The notes below the pieces were generated by a model, which saw nothing but the letters and a program-made list of their open reading frames with translations, made no database searches and was not told where the DNA came from. From Geomobilimonas luticola (GTDB taxonomy: Bacteria > Desulfobacterota > Desulfuromonadia > Geobacterales > Geobacteraceae): a stretch of DNA of 64,000 bases. Each line of letters opens with the position of its first letter. Positions within the stretch are counted from its first letter, which is position 1. The translations under genes were made by a program, and so were the position numbers. Positions 44,557 to 52,303 of this stretch are shown here, in pieces. The stretch spans positions 62,001 to 126,000 of the forward strand of contig NZ_JAHCVK010000006.1 in assembly GCF_018476905.1 (NCBI RefSeq). The letters run 5' to 3'.

Positions 44557-44829
44557 TCAGGACTGATTCTGAGGATGATCCTTCAGCCATTCCCGGAGAG
44601 CATTGTTTATTCTGGTCTGCCATCCTTTACCTGTAGCCTTGAAAGCTGCAAGAACATCAACGTCAAACCGGATTGTCTGTGACTCTTTGGTCTTCCCGGC
44701 CGGACGGCCACGACGGACGACTTTAGCACCTTCCATAAGATCTGCTTTTTCGAACCATTCTTCGGTGAGTTCCGGAGCATCGTCCGGATCAACGAAGGTA
44801 TGTTTTGTACCGGCTAATTTCGCGGTCAT
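44557..44829 (-). CDS. brnA: BrnA family antitoxin
   Basis: BrnA neutralises the BrnT ribonuclease and represses the pair's promoter. The 90-residue product has a disordered N-terminal half with DPDDAPELTEEWFEKAD, the usual BrnA binding region, and a C-terminal ribbon-helix-helix (QTIRFDVDVLAAFKATGKGW, then RINNALREWL). It overlaps the 3' end of brnT by 41 nt in a different frame, the usual coupling in this family. Confidence 0.92.
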   Translation of the reverse strand: MTAKLAGTKHTFVDPDDAPELTEEWFEKADLMEGAKVVRRGRPAGKTKESQTIRFDVDVLAAFKATGKGWQTRINNALREWLKDHPQNQS

Positions 44830-45061
44830 TGGCGTACCTCATTGAAATTATACGTCGAGCCTCATTTCTTGGAGTCCAGACTAAGACCACTATCCGGTCA
44901 TCAAGAGTGCCGACGGTTATGAAACGATCTTCTCCATAATCAAAACGATCATCGGGTGCGGTAAAATGAAGACCCTGAAAAACCTTTCCAGAATCAGCAA
45001 AATCAAGGCCCCGCTCCAACAGCGTCTTTTCCCTTTTAGCGGTGTCGAACTCGATGATCAT
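44789..45061 (-). CDS. brnT: BrnT family toxin
   Basis: BrnT is a RelE-fold ribonuclease that blocks translation. The 90-residue protein starts MIIEFDTAKREKTLLERGLD and contains DDRFDYGEDRFITVGTLDDR and the VWTPRNEARRIISMRYANDRE block with the Arg residues important in the family. I chose the ATG at 45061 for the family-like MxxEFD start; twenty extra codons upstream are not conserved-looking. It is intact, so the pair is probably functional. Confidence 0.92.
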   Translation of the reverse strand: MIIEFDTAKREKTLLERGLDFADSGKVFQGLHFTAPDDRFDYGEDRFITVGTLDDRIVVLVWTPRNEARRIISMRYANDREISRYKTYLR

Positions 45062-45180
45062 GGAATAAATGTAACAACTAAAATTATTGGAGTCAATCGA
45101 TAATTCCCAAAAGACGCCCAACTAGACGGGCAGAGACGGACGGCTTCGCCGCCGCTCACCCTGAAGGCGTTATCTTTCAT

Positions 45181-45552
45181 CTACCACGTCTGAGTTACCG
45201 AATCGGGCGTAACAGCCAGTGTGGCACGCAACCAGTCGAATTTCGACTTCAGCAGATCGAAATCCGGTCCGGACGTGATGAACGCGGCCTTCCCCTTGAT
45301 GAGGAAGCCGGCACCCGGACCGTGCAGCCCTTGCACTTTGCTGCTTCCCAGGGTAATCAGCACCTCGGGGTTGTAGGTAACGTTCGCCTCGGTGCGATGC
45401 ATGTAACCGGCAGGGATCAGCAGGCGGCCATCGGCGGAGATCCGGATGTAACTGTTCCACGTGTTGACCAAGTGGGGCCCATCCTGGCCCAGAGTGGCGA
45501 TGGCGACTATACCGTCCTGTTTGAGTATTTCCAGCAGTTTTTCGGGAATCAT
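45181..45552 (-). CDS. PNPOx-like flavin/split-barrel protein
   Basis: The 123-residue protein has the split-barrel start PEKLLEILKQDGIVAIATLGQDGPHLVNTWNSYIRI cut into two strands, followed by GRLLIPAGYMHRTEANV and VLITLGSSK, typical of pyridoxamine 5'-phosphate oxidase-like FMN binders. Too short for true PdxH. The ATG has AAGGAGG upstream. It is divergent from a MocR/PdxR-type regulator with only 44 bp between starts, so it is the likely target of that regulator. Confidence 0.85.
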   Translation of the reverse strand: MIPEKLLEILKQDGIVAIATLGQDGPHLVNTWNSYIRISADGRLLIPAGYMHRTEANVTYNPEVLITLGSSKVQGLHGPGAGFLIKGKAAFITSGPDFDLLKSKFDWLRATLAVTPDSVTQTW

Positions 45553-45596
45553 GGGTACTACCTCCTTAATGTGTGTGTCATGACGGGAACCAGCCT

Positions 45597-47000
45597 GTGT
45601 TTATTCTGAATAGTAACGATACTGCTCCATTATACAAGCAACTCTATAACCAGATCCGCGAGCATGTGCTGTCGGGGAAGCTCCCCGCGAATTCCAGACT
45701 TCCGTCCGTCAGGGATCTGGCCGCCGAACTTTCGACCAGCCGCAACACGGTCGAAGGGGCCTACCAGGAGCTGCATGCGGAAGGCTATATCTACAGCAGG
45801 GAGCGGAGCGGCTATTTCGTGTCGGTGCTCGACCACGATGTGGCGCCGCTGTCACTGTCCCCGAAGCCTCGCACGCCGGGCACCCTCCCCCAGCCTTCGC
45901 CAGGCTACACCTGCGACTTCCACCCTGCCCGGCTCGATCCGGCCAGCTTTCCCACGGCGCTGTGGCGCGCATGTTTCCTGGAGTGCCTGCGGGAGAGTTC
46001 CCGCGAGCTTACCCAGTACGGCGATCCCCAGGGGGATTGGGAATTGCGCAGCACCATTCGACAGTACCTGGAGCGCTCGCGCGGCGTGATCTGCGAGCCG
46101 GACCAGATCGTGGTCTGCGCCGGACTGCAGCAGAGTCTGGACATGGTCGCCCACCTGGTTAAGGGGAACCATTCATCGGTGGCGGTGGAGAATCCCGGGT
46201 ACCACCTCCCCCGGGCGGTCTTCCGGAACAATTCCTTCGACATCGTCCCTATCAATGTGGCGTCGGGCGGGATCGACCTGGAGATGCTCACGTCCAGCGG
46301 CAGCACCATCGTGTATGTCACTCCATCGCACCAGCTCCCCCTGGGGTGGGTGATGCCCATTGCCAACCGGCTGAAACTGATCGAGTGGGCGGCATCGGGA
46401 GGTAACCTGATCCTGGAAGACGACTACGACAGCGAGCTCCGCTACCACGGAAAGCCGATCCCTTCCCTGCAGGGGTTGCGACCGGACGGGAACATCGTCT
46501 ACCTGGGGACGTTTTCCAAGATACTCTCCCCGGCGCTGCGCCTGAGCTACCTGGTGCTCCCCCGCCCGCTGCTCGCCGCGTACCACGGGGTGTACCGGTA
46601 TTATTTTTCCACCGTCCCGTTGCTGGAACAGAGAACCATGGCAAAATTCATGGAACAGGGACACTGGATGCGGCACGTCCGGCGGATGCGCATCCTCTAC
46701 CAGAAGAAGCACGATACCCTGCTCCGGGCCATCGCCCATCATTTCGGCAGCAGGGCTACCGTCATCGGCCAGGGGGCCGGGCTCCACGTGGTCCTGCAGC
46801 TGCACGAAGGACATGCCGGGGAAGCAGTGATCATCAAGCGGGCCGAACGAGAGGGAATCCGCCTGTTTCCGTTCAGCGCCACCTGCGCCACGGACGAACC
46901 GGCCTCGACGAACCTTCTGCTCGGCTTCGGCGGGATGGCCGCTGCCGAGATAGAGCGGGGTATCGGTCTCCTCTCCCGGCTCTGCTTTTTGGAACCGTAA
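45597..47000 (+). CDS. MocR/PdxR-type GntR regulator with aminotransferase domain
   Basis: MocR-type proteins join a GntR winged helix to a PLP-dependent fold type I aminotransferase domain that senses PLP or amine ligands. The 467-residue product has the HTH at about 1-75 (LPSVRDLAAELSTSRNTVEGAYQEL) and an aminotransferase-like domain from about 100. Typical parts are YGDPQGDWELRSTIRQYLE, YVTPSHQLPLGWVMP, LEDDYDSELRY with the PLP-pyridine Asp, and GTFSKILSPALRLSYLV with the Schiff-base lysine. I chose the GTG at 45597 because the family begins with a short LNSxxxxPLYxQLY strand; an upstream GTG at 45573 is possible. Confidence 0.9.
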   Translation: MFILNSNDTAPLYKQLYNQIREHVLSGKLPANSRLPSVRDLAAELSTSRNTVEGAYQELHAEGYIYSRERSGYFVSVLDHDVAPLSLSPKPRTPGTLPQPSPGYTCDFHPARLDPASFPTALWRACFLECLRESSRELTQYGDPQGDWELRSTIRQYLERSRGVICEPDQIVVCAGLQQSLDMVAHLVKGNHSSVAVENPGYHLPRAVFRNNSFDIVPINVASGGIDLEMLTSSGSTIVYVTPSHQLPLGWVMPIANRLKLIEWAASGGNLILEDDYDSELRYHGKPIPSLQGLRPDGNIVYLGTFSKILSPALRLSYLVLPRPLLAAYHGVYRYYFSTVPLLEQRTMAKFMEQGHWMRHVRRMRILYQKKHDTLLRAIAHHFGSRATVIGQGAGLHVVLQLHEGHAGEAVIIKRAEREGIRLFPFSATCATDEPASTNLLLGFGGMAAAEIERGIGLLSRLCFLEP

Positions 47001-47101
47001 GCTGAATACAGAATAGTACATCAGTGCCCTTGTTAACAGGTGCAGGTTTGAATAAATTTTTGGGGGCAGCTCGTCAAGCGAAGCAAACGGAGGTACTCGA
47101 C

Positions 47102-47407
47102 GTGTGCAGGAACATCAAAACGCTGTACAACTTCGCGCCACCGGCGACTGACGATGAGATTCACGCGGCGGCGTTGCAGTACGTGCGAAAGATCAGCGGT
47201 TTTGCCGCGCCTTCCGCTGCGAACGAGGCGGCGTTCAATCGTGCGGTGAGAGAGGTCGAAACGGCCTCCTCCCGGTTACTCGGCTCGCTCGTGACCACGG
47301 CCCCTCCCAAAAACCGCGCTGTCGAAGCCGCCAAAGCACGTTCGAGAGCGGAACGGAGGTTCGGCCCAACCGGAACGGTGGAGGGTGACCCCGGACACCA
47401 CCGTTGA
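47102..47407 (+). CDS. DUF2277 family protein
   Basis: The 101-residue product begins MCRNIKTLYNFAPPATDDEIHAAALQ cut after the first strand-helix pair, and continues with QYVRKISGF and ANEAAFNRAV, the DUF2277 pattern. The function of this family is unknown. The start is a GTG at 47102 with GGAGG 8 nt upstream; earlier in-frame codons are not conserved. It is 13 nt upstream of the homocysteine methyltransferase-like gene and possibly co-transcribed with the regulator upstream. Confidence 0.82.
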   Translation: MCRNIKTLYNFAPPATDDEIHAAALQYVRKISGFAAPSAANEAAFNRAVREVETASSRLLGSLVTTAPPKNRAVEAAKARSRAERRFGPTGTVEGDPGHHR

Positions 47408-47420
47408 GCAGGTACACTAC

Positions 47421-48380
47421 ATGCCCCCTACCCCTTTTGCGAAATTTCTCGAGAGCTCTCCCTGCATCCTCGGCGAAGGGGCGGTCATCGAGCGCCTTCG
47501 CCGCAACGGCGACCTGGAACTCGACCCGTTCCTGGTCAACTCGGCCTTTATCTATGACGACAGGAAACGGGCGGCGCAAGAGGCCATCTGCCGGCAGTAC
47601 CTGGAGATAGGGCGCGCGGCCGGCCTGCCGCTCCTGGTTTCCACACCAACCTGGCGGGCAAGCCGGGAGCGGATCGAAGCGGCCGGTTATGCCGGCGTCG
47701 ACGTGAACGGCGACAACGTCAGGTTTCTCGATGCGCTCCGGAAAAGCTGCGGAGGGTACGCGGATAACGTCGTCATCTGCGGCCTGATGAGCTGTCGCGG
47801 GGATGCCTACCGTCCTGCCGAGGCCCTGGCCGTTGACGAGGCGCGGGAGTTCCACGCCTGGCAGGCCGGGAAACTGGCCGCCGCCGGGGTCGATTTTCTC
47901 CTCGCCGCCACCCTTCCGGCGTTGAGCGAGGCGACCGGCCTGGCTGTGGCCCTTGCCGCCACCGGCCAACCGTACGTTCTCAGCTTCGTTGTCCGCCCGG
48001 AAGGGACGCTGTTGGACGGTACGCCGCTGAAGGATGCCATCGCCGCCATCGATGCCGCGGTGACGCCACCTCCGCTGGCCTATATGATCAACTGCACCCA
48101 TGCCTCGTTTGCCAGGTCTGCGCTGCTGCACGAAACCCATTCCTCAGCCTTGGTCCGGCAACGGATTGTCGGCCTGCTGGCCAATACCGCCGCGCTGAGC
48201 CCCGAGGATCTGAACGACAGCGCCAGCCTGGTGGAGGAAGACCCGGATGTCTTCGCCCGGTCCGTCGCCGGTCTGCGCCGTGAACTGGCCTTGAAGATTC
48301 TTGGCGGCTGCTGCGGGACCGACGACCGGCATATCCGCTCGCTGGCCGCCCGGCTTGCAACGGAAACCCGATGGGGATAA
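47421..48380 (+). CDS. Homocysteine S-methyltransferase family protein
   Basis: This 319-residue barrel protein has the family's zinc-site cysteines: INCTH near residue 220 and GGCCGT near residue 301. FLVNSAFIYDD and FLLAATLPALSEA are other typical parts. Members move a methyl group from S-methylmethionine or related donors to homocysteine; the exact donor here is unknown. The ATG at 47421 with AGCAGG upstream is preferred over a GTG at 47385 that lies inside the preceding gene. It is last in the MocR-DUF2277 group. Confidence 0.88.
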   Translation: MPPTPFAKFLESSPCILGEGAVIERLRRNGDLELDPFLVNSAFIYDDRKRAAQEAICRQYLEIGRAAGLPLLVSTPTWRASRERIEAAGYAGVDVNGDNVRFLDALRKSCGGYADNVVICGLMSCRGDAYRPAEALAVDEAREFHAWQAGKLAAAGVDFLLAATLPALSEATGLAVALAATGQPYVLSFVVRPEGTLLDGTPLKDAIAAIDAAVTPPPLAYMINCTHASFARSALLHETHSSALVRQRIVGLLANTAALSPEDLNDSASLVEEDPDVFARSVAGLRRELALKILGGCCGTDDRHIRSLAARLATETRWG

Positions 48381-48418
48381 ACTTACCGCTCCAACCAGAA
48401 TGAAGCAGAGGGGTGAAC

Positions 48419-48853
48419 ATGAAAAAGGTGCCCGCAATGGTCGCCATGGTGCTTCTTTCGTCAGGCAGCGTGCTGGCTGGCGACGGGTATGACCGGTGCG
48501 TCAAAGAAGAGAAGGCGTTACGCGCGGAAGTTGTCGACAGTTGCAGCGGTATGCGGTATCTTTTCAATCCGAGCGGGTGCTTTGCCGCCCGGAAGGCCGT
48601 GAAGGTATACGACAACGACCGGTGCAGGAAGATCGGCGAGGAGGAGAAGGTCGTCACCCCCTCCCCACCCGCGGCCGCGCCGGAGAAGGACATCGGTGAG
48701 GGTGCCGTTCCGGCGCAGCGGGAGAGCACGCCCGCCGTTCCCCGTCAGGAGTCCGACGTGGAGCGGCTTAAATCAGAAAACGCCCTGCTGAAAGCTGAAA
48801 TAGCCCGGCTCAAGGCTGAGATCGCCCAACTCAAGAGCTGCACCGACCGATGA
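48419..48853 (+). CDS. Small secreted protein with a coiled-coil tail
   Basis: I do not recognise this 144-residue protein. It has a signal peptide (VPAMVAMVLLSSGSVLA), then a region with four cysteines (C27, C42, C54, C69) that could form two disulfides, a Pro/Ala/Glu linker, and a C-terminal heptad segment (about 115-140) in which LKAEIA units repeat. The ATG at 48419 has AGAGGGG upstream. It is likely periplasmic. It precedes pfkA by 28 nt. Confidence 0.75.
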   Translation: MKKVPAMVAMVLLSSGSVLAGDGYDRCVKEEKALRAEVVDSCSGMRYLFNPSGCFAARKAVKVYDNDRCRKIGEEEKVVTPSPPAAAPEKDIGEGAVPAQRESTPAVPRQESDVERLKSENALLKAEIARLKAEIAQLKSCTDR

Positions 48854-48881
48854 CGGCGGAGCAGTTACATCCGGAGGCACC

Positions 48882-49841
48882 ATGAAAAAGATCGGCATAT
48901 TGTCCAGCGGCGGCGACTGTTCCGGCATGAACGCCACCATCCGGAGCGCGGTCCGCACGGCCCTCCGGATGAACATGGAAATCGTCGGTTTCCGCAAGGG
49001 GTACCTGGGACTCATGAAGGGGGACTGCTTCACCCTCGACTCCAAGGTGGTTTCCGGTATCCTTCACCGGGGGGGGACGTTTCTCCAGTCGGCACGCTCC
49101 CCGGAATTCCGCACGCCGGAGGGGCAGCAGAAGGCACTCGCCATGCTGAAGGAACTGGGGGTGGAAGGACTCGTGGTTCTGGGGGGAGACGGGTCGCTGT
49201 CCGGCGCGCTGGCTCTCCACCGTCTCGGTTTTCCGGTGATCGGCATCCCGTGCAGCATCGACAACGACATACCCTTCACCGACATGGCGCTCGGGGTGGA
49301 TACGGCACTGAACAACATCATCTACGCGGTGGACTGCATCAAGGATACCGCCAGTTCCCACGCCCGCGCCTTCGTCATCGAGGTGATGGGGCGCAATTCC
49401 GGCTACCTCGCCAGCGTCAGCGCCATCGCCACCGGCGCCGAATTCGCCCTGGTGCCGGAGCGGGAGTTCGACCTGGCCGAGATCTGCCAGCAGCTCCGGG
49501 CCCGGTACGAAGAAGGGCGGGATAACGCCATCATCATCCTCGCCGAAGGGGTGGGGAACGGCCAGACCATCGCCGACTCCATCAAAGACGCCATCGGCTT
49601 CGAGACCCGCGTCACGGTACTGGGCCACTACCAGCGCGGCGGGGCGCCGACCGTCTTCGACCGGCTCCTGGGAAGCCGCTTCGGCAAAAAGGCGGTGGAG
49701 TTGTTGATTTCGGGGCAGCAGGGGCTGATGGTGGGACTTTCCTGCAACGCCATCCTCGCCACCCCCCTCGCCGATGTGATCAAGGGGGAAAAACGACCCC
49801 AGGACGAGGTTCTCAGGCTGGCGGAGGTGCTGGGAATCTGA
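48882..49841 (+). CDS. pfkA: ATP-dependent 6-phosphofructokinase
   Basis: PfkA phosphorylates fructose 6-phosphate to the 1,6-bisphosphate. The 319-residue product has GILSSGGDCSGMNATIR, the nucleotide site VVLGGDGSLSGA and the catalytic SIDNDI, with EVMGRNSGYLA for substrate binding. GGDG rather than GGDD and the absence of a PKTID sequence favour ATP over pyrophosphate as donor. CSIDND replaces the common GTIDND. Ribosome site CCGGAGG precedes the ATG. It is followed by a strong terminator. Confidence 0.94.
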   Translation: MKKIGILSSGGDCSGMNATIRSAVRTALRMNMEIVGFRKGYLGLMKGDCFTLDSKVVSGILHRGGTFLQSARSPEFRTPEGQQKALAMLKELGVEGLVVLGGDGSLSGALALHRLGFPVIGIPCSIDNDIPFTDMALGVDTALNNIIYAVDCIKDTASSHARAFVIEVMGRNSGYLASVSAIATGAEFALVPEREFDLAEICQQLRARYEEGRDNAIIILAEGVGNGQTIADSIKDAIGFETRVTVLGHYQRGGAPTVFDRLLGSRFGKKAVELLISGQQGLMVGLSCNAILATPLADVIKGEKRPQDEVLRLAEVLGI

Positions 49842-49867
49842 ATGGCACGAAGAGAGGGGAAACGGAG

Positions 49868-49896
49868 CCGGGCGGTGAAAAACGCCCGGTTTTTTT
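49868..49896 (+). terminator. Intrinsic terminator after pfkA
   Basis: CCGGGCG/CGCCCGG with an 8-nt A-rich loop is followed by seven T residues, 27 bp after the pfkA stop. Confidence 0.95.
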
Positions 49897-49927
49897 GCGT
49901 CGAGAAGGAAATACTGTTGAGAAGATG

Positions 49928-50554
49928 CTAGCCGAGCAGTTCCAGGATCTCCTCGTGCCGGCCGATCCGGGCAAAGGCAGGGAGATTGGCCTTGTAGGCG
50001 ATGAACGGGACGCCGGCAGCCTGGGCTGACTGGCGGTCAACGTCGGAATCGCCGACGAAGAGCGCCTCGGCGGGGGCGATGCCGTAATGGTCAATGACGC
50101 GCAGGAGCGGTTCCGGGTGGGGTTTGGGATTGGCCACCTTGCTGGCGGTCATGACACAGCCGAAGTAGCGGGCAAGGCCGAAGGATTCCAGCACCAGGTC
50201 CATGGACGTGGAGCGGTTGGTGCAAACGGCAAGTCCATAGCGTGGTGCGAGCGCGTCCAGAGTTTCCCGGAACCCCTCTTCCATCCGCATGTACGGCACC
50301 AGGTCCCGGTAGTCGATGGCGGCGGCAGCGCGGACCGCCTCGTTGAAGAGCGCCTCGTCGAGGAAAAAGTAGCGGAGGACTTCGCGGTTGGCGTAGGTGT
50401 GGAGCACCCGCATCTGCTCCCCGTCGCGGCGGTCCAGTGGGGGAAGCCCCATGAGCGACATGATCCGGTCGTAGAAGGCCAGGTTCGCCTCGAAGGAGTC
50501 GAACATCACCCCGTCGCAATCGTAGATTACCGTCTTATAGCCGTTACCTTTCAC
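49928..50554 (-). CDS. HAD family hydrolase (phosphoglycolate phosphatase-like)
   Basis: The 208-residue protein has the HAD nucleophile motif D12-C-D14 in VIYDCDGVMFDS, a helical cap, VCTNRS as motif II, KVANPKPHPEPL as motif III lysine region and VGDSDVD as motif IV. It resembles Gph/PGP-type phosphatases; the real substrate is not evident. The GTG start overlaps the stop of the small HNH gene (GTGA), so it belongs to the plsC-rnhA-HNH-HAD group on the minus strand. Confidence 0.88.
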   Translation of the reverse strand: MKGNGYKTVIYDCDGVMFDSFEANLAFYDRIMSLMGLPPLDRRDGEQMRVLHTYANREVLRYFFLDEALFNEAVRAAAAIDYRDLVPYMRMEEGFRETLDALAPRYGLAVCTNRSTSMDLVLESFGLARYFGCVMTASKVANPKPHPEPLLRVIDHYGIAPAEALFVGDSDVDRQSAQAAGVPFIAYKANLPAFARIGRHEEILELLG

Positions 50555-50850
50555 TCTTCACCTTTCACGGTTTTCAGATACTCATCCCACTCCAAGGGGA
50601 GCAGGTGCTTCTTCCGGTTGTTGCACTCCTTGCAGGCCGGCACCACGTTCCCCCGGGTGCTCTTGCCGCCGCGGATCACCGGCACGATGTGGTCCATGGA
50701 GAGCTCGGACGGCGGAAACGTCCCCCCGCACCAGTGGCAGACCCCCTTCGCCAGCCGGTTCTTCCACCACGGGGACGCGCGCAGTTCGCGGGCCTTCTCC
50801 CGCTCCCGCTTTATCTCCTGCTCAGAGACTTCGATGATGAAATAGGTCAT
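50551..50850 (-). CDS. Small HNH endonuclease
   Basis: The 99-residue product carries a textbook zinc HNH: CHWCGGTFPPSELSMDHIVPV with the catalytic His, RGNVVPACKECNNRKK with the Asn and second zinc pair. A short basic helical N-terminus (REREKARELR) precedes it. Such small chromosomal HNH proteins are widespread and their targets unknown. The ATG at 50850 was chosen from the family length; the end overlaps the HAD gene. Confidence 0.9.
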   Translation of the reverse strand: MTYFIIEVSEQEIKREREKARELRASPWWKNRLAKGVCHWCGGTFPPSELSMDHIVPVIRGGKSTRGNVVPACKECNNRKKHLLPLEWDEYLKTVKGEE

Positions 50851-50922
50851 ATGAAATCCGTAATCAGGGATCGGTGATCGGTAAACATCTCTCATCAACC
50901 TACGCCAAACTCTGGGACCCCC

Positions 50923-51375
50923 CTAATCCCCGGGCCCCGGGCCCCGTCGGTAAGTCTCAATCGCCTTGCGGGCCAGTTCGTCGCACCGCTCGTTCTCCAG
51001 ATGGCCGTTGTGACCGCGCACCCAGACCCAGTGGATTTTGTGCGTGGCGGCCAGTGCCTGCAACCGCTCCCACAGGTCCCGATTGAGCACCGGTTCCTTC
51101 TTGCTGTTGACCCACCCCTTTTTGACCCAGCCGGCAAGCCATTCGGTCATCCCCTTGACCAGGTACTGGGAATCGGTGGTGACAAACACCTCGCAGGGGC
51201 GCTTGAGCGCTTCCAGCGCGGCGATGGCGGCGGTCATCTCCATCCGGTTGTTGGTGGTCTCCCCCTCCGCCCCGGACAGCTCCTTCACCGTATCGCCGTA
51301 GCGCAGGATGCTTCCCCACCCCCCTACCCCCGGATTGCCGCTGCAGGCACCGTCGCTGAATATCTCAACTTTCAT
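50923..51375 (-). CDS. rnhA: Ribonuclease HI
   Basis: RNase HI degrades RNA in RNA-DNA hybrids. The 150-residue protein has the four carboxylates of the active site: D in [13 protein letters not shown] in [10 protein letters not shown] in [11 protein letters not shown], and D in [11 protein letters not shown]. The His loop GHNGHLENE is also present. Its ATG overlaps the last codons of plsC by 11 nt. Confidence 0.97.
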   Translation of the reverse strand: MKVEIFSDGACSGNPGVGGWGSILRYGDTVKELSGAEGETTNNRMEMTAAIAALEALKRPCEVFVTTDSQYLVKGMTEWLAGWVKKGWVNSKKEPVLNRDLWERLQALAATHKIHWVWVRGHNGHLENERCDELARKAIETYRRGPGPGD

Positions 51376-52018
51376 TGACGTAGGCCCCCTCGGCTTTCAG
51401 GAGATCGGCAATGGCACCCATGACCCGGTCGACGATCAACTGGTGGGTCTCTTTCCGGTCTTCCAATTGGAACAGGTCGCTGAAATCCAGGGGGGGACCG
51501 AAGACAACCGTCCCCTTCTGGCCGGAACCGGGGAATTTCCAGTGGTTGAGCCCGATGAGGGCGGTGGGGACGACCGCCGGCCGGGTATCATAGATGATCT
51601 TCCCCACTCCCCGATTCCCCTTCCCGAGCACGCCGTCCTTGTGCCGGGTTCCTTCGGGAAAGAGCATCACCTGCTGATCCGCCAGCAGGTCGTTCAGCAC
51701 CCGAGTGGCCCGCACGTCCCGCCCCCGCCTGACGGGGAATGCCCCCCAGGAGGAGATGAGCCAGCGGAGGATGCGCCCCTCGAAGAGCTCCTCCTTGGCC
51801 GGCGCCCAGAGCATCTTCATGGGGGACGCCGTCACCACCACCGCCGGAAGGAAGAGCGTATCACCGGCGGAAATGTGGTTCGACGCGAAGAGCACCCCAC
51901 CCTGACGAGGGATGTGCTCCGTACCCTTTACGCGCAGGCTGTTGATGGAAGAAGCGTAAAAACCGAGAACGTTCGCAGAAAACGTCACCCAGAGGCGACG
52001 GAAAAATGATGTTGTCAT
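51365..52018 (-). CDS. plsC: 1-acyl-sn-glycerol-3-phosphate acyltransferase (PlsC-like)
   Basis: PlsC acylates lysophosphatidic acid to phosphatidic acid. The 217-residue product has the catalytic HX4D motif in NHISAGD, the second block [10 protein letters not shown], and the FPEGTR substrate motif. A hydrophobic N-terminus could act as a membrane anchor. Several homologs usually occur per genome, so this may be a specialised one. It is first in the plsC-rnhA-HNH-HAD group. Confidence 0.9.
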   Translation of the reverse strand: MTTSFFRRLWVTFSANVLGFYASSINSLRVKGTEHIPRQGGVLFASNHISAGDTLFLPAVVVTASPMKMLWAPAKEELFEGRILRWLISSWGAFPVRRGRDVRATRVLNDLLADQQVMLFPEGTRHKDGVLGKGNRGVGKIIYDTRPAVVPTALIGLNHWKFPGSGQKGTVVFGPPLDFSDLFQLEDRKETHQLIVDRVMGAIADLLKAEGAYVNES

Positions 52019-52161
52019 GGGGCCTCGTTAAAACACATAGTAACATGTTTGTATAGCATGTTTTCGCGCGGCACCGCAACGGTTAAGCAGGGAGAGGCAA
52101 GAGGGACTCCACCGGAAAGATACGTCTGACCTGCCGAGGAGAGGGGAAGTACCTGCATGCG

Positions 52162-52192
52162 AAAAGGCCGGAAGTTATCCTTCCGGCCTTTT
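52162..52192. terminator. Bidirectional terminator at the end of the OmcZ locus
   Basis: AAAAGGCCGGAAG/CTTCCGGCCTTTT is a perfect 13-bp stem with a 5-nt loop, flanked by A and T runs on both strands. It lies 110 bp downstream of the giant repeat gene and upstream of plsC, so it mainly ends the minus-strand omcZ-ozpA unit. Confidence 0.85.
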
Positions 52193-52303
52193 CTCGTAAA
52201 AGAGCTCAATAACCGTCACGCTGATCTGTAGATCATTCCCGGCGCGATGAGCTCAAACCGGTGCATGGCACATACTTTCAACAATGCAGGTACGACCTTG
52301 CAT

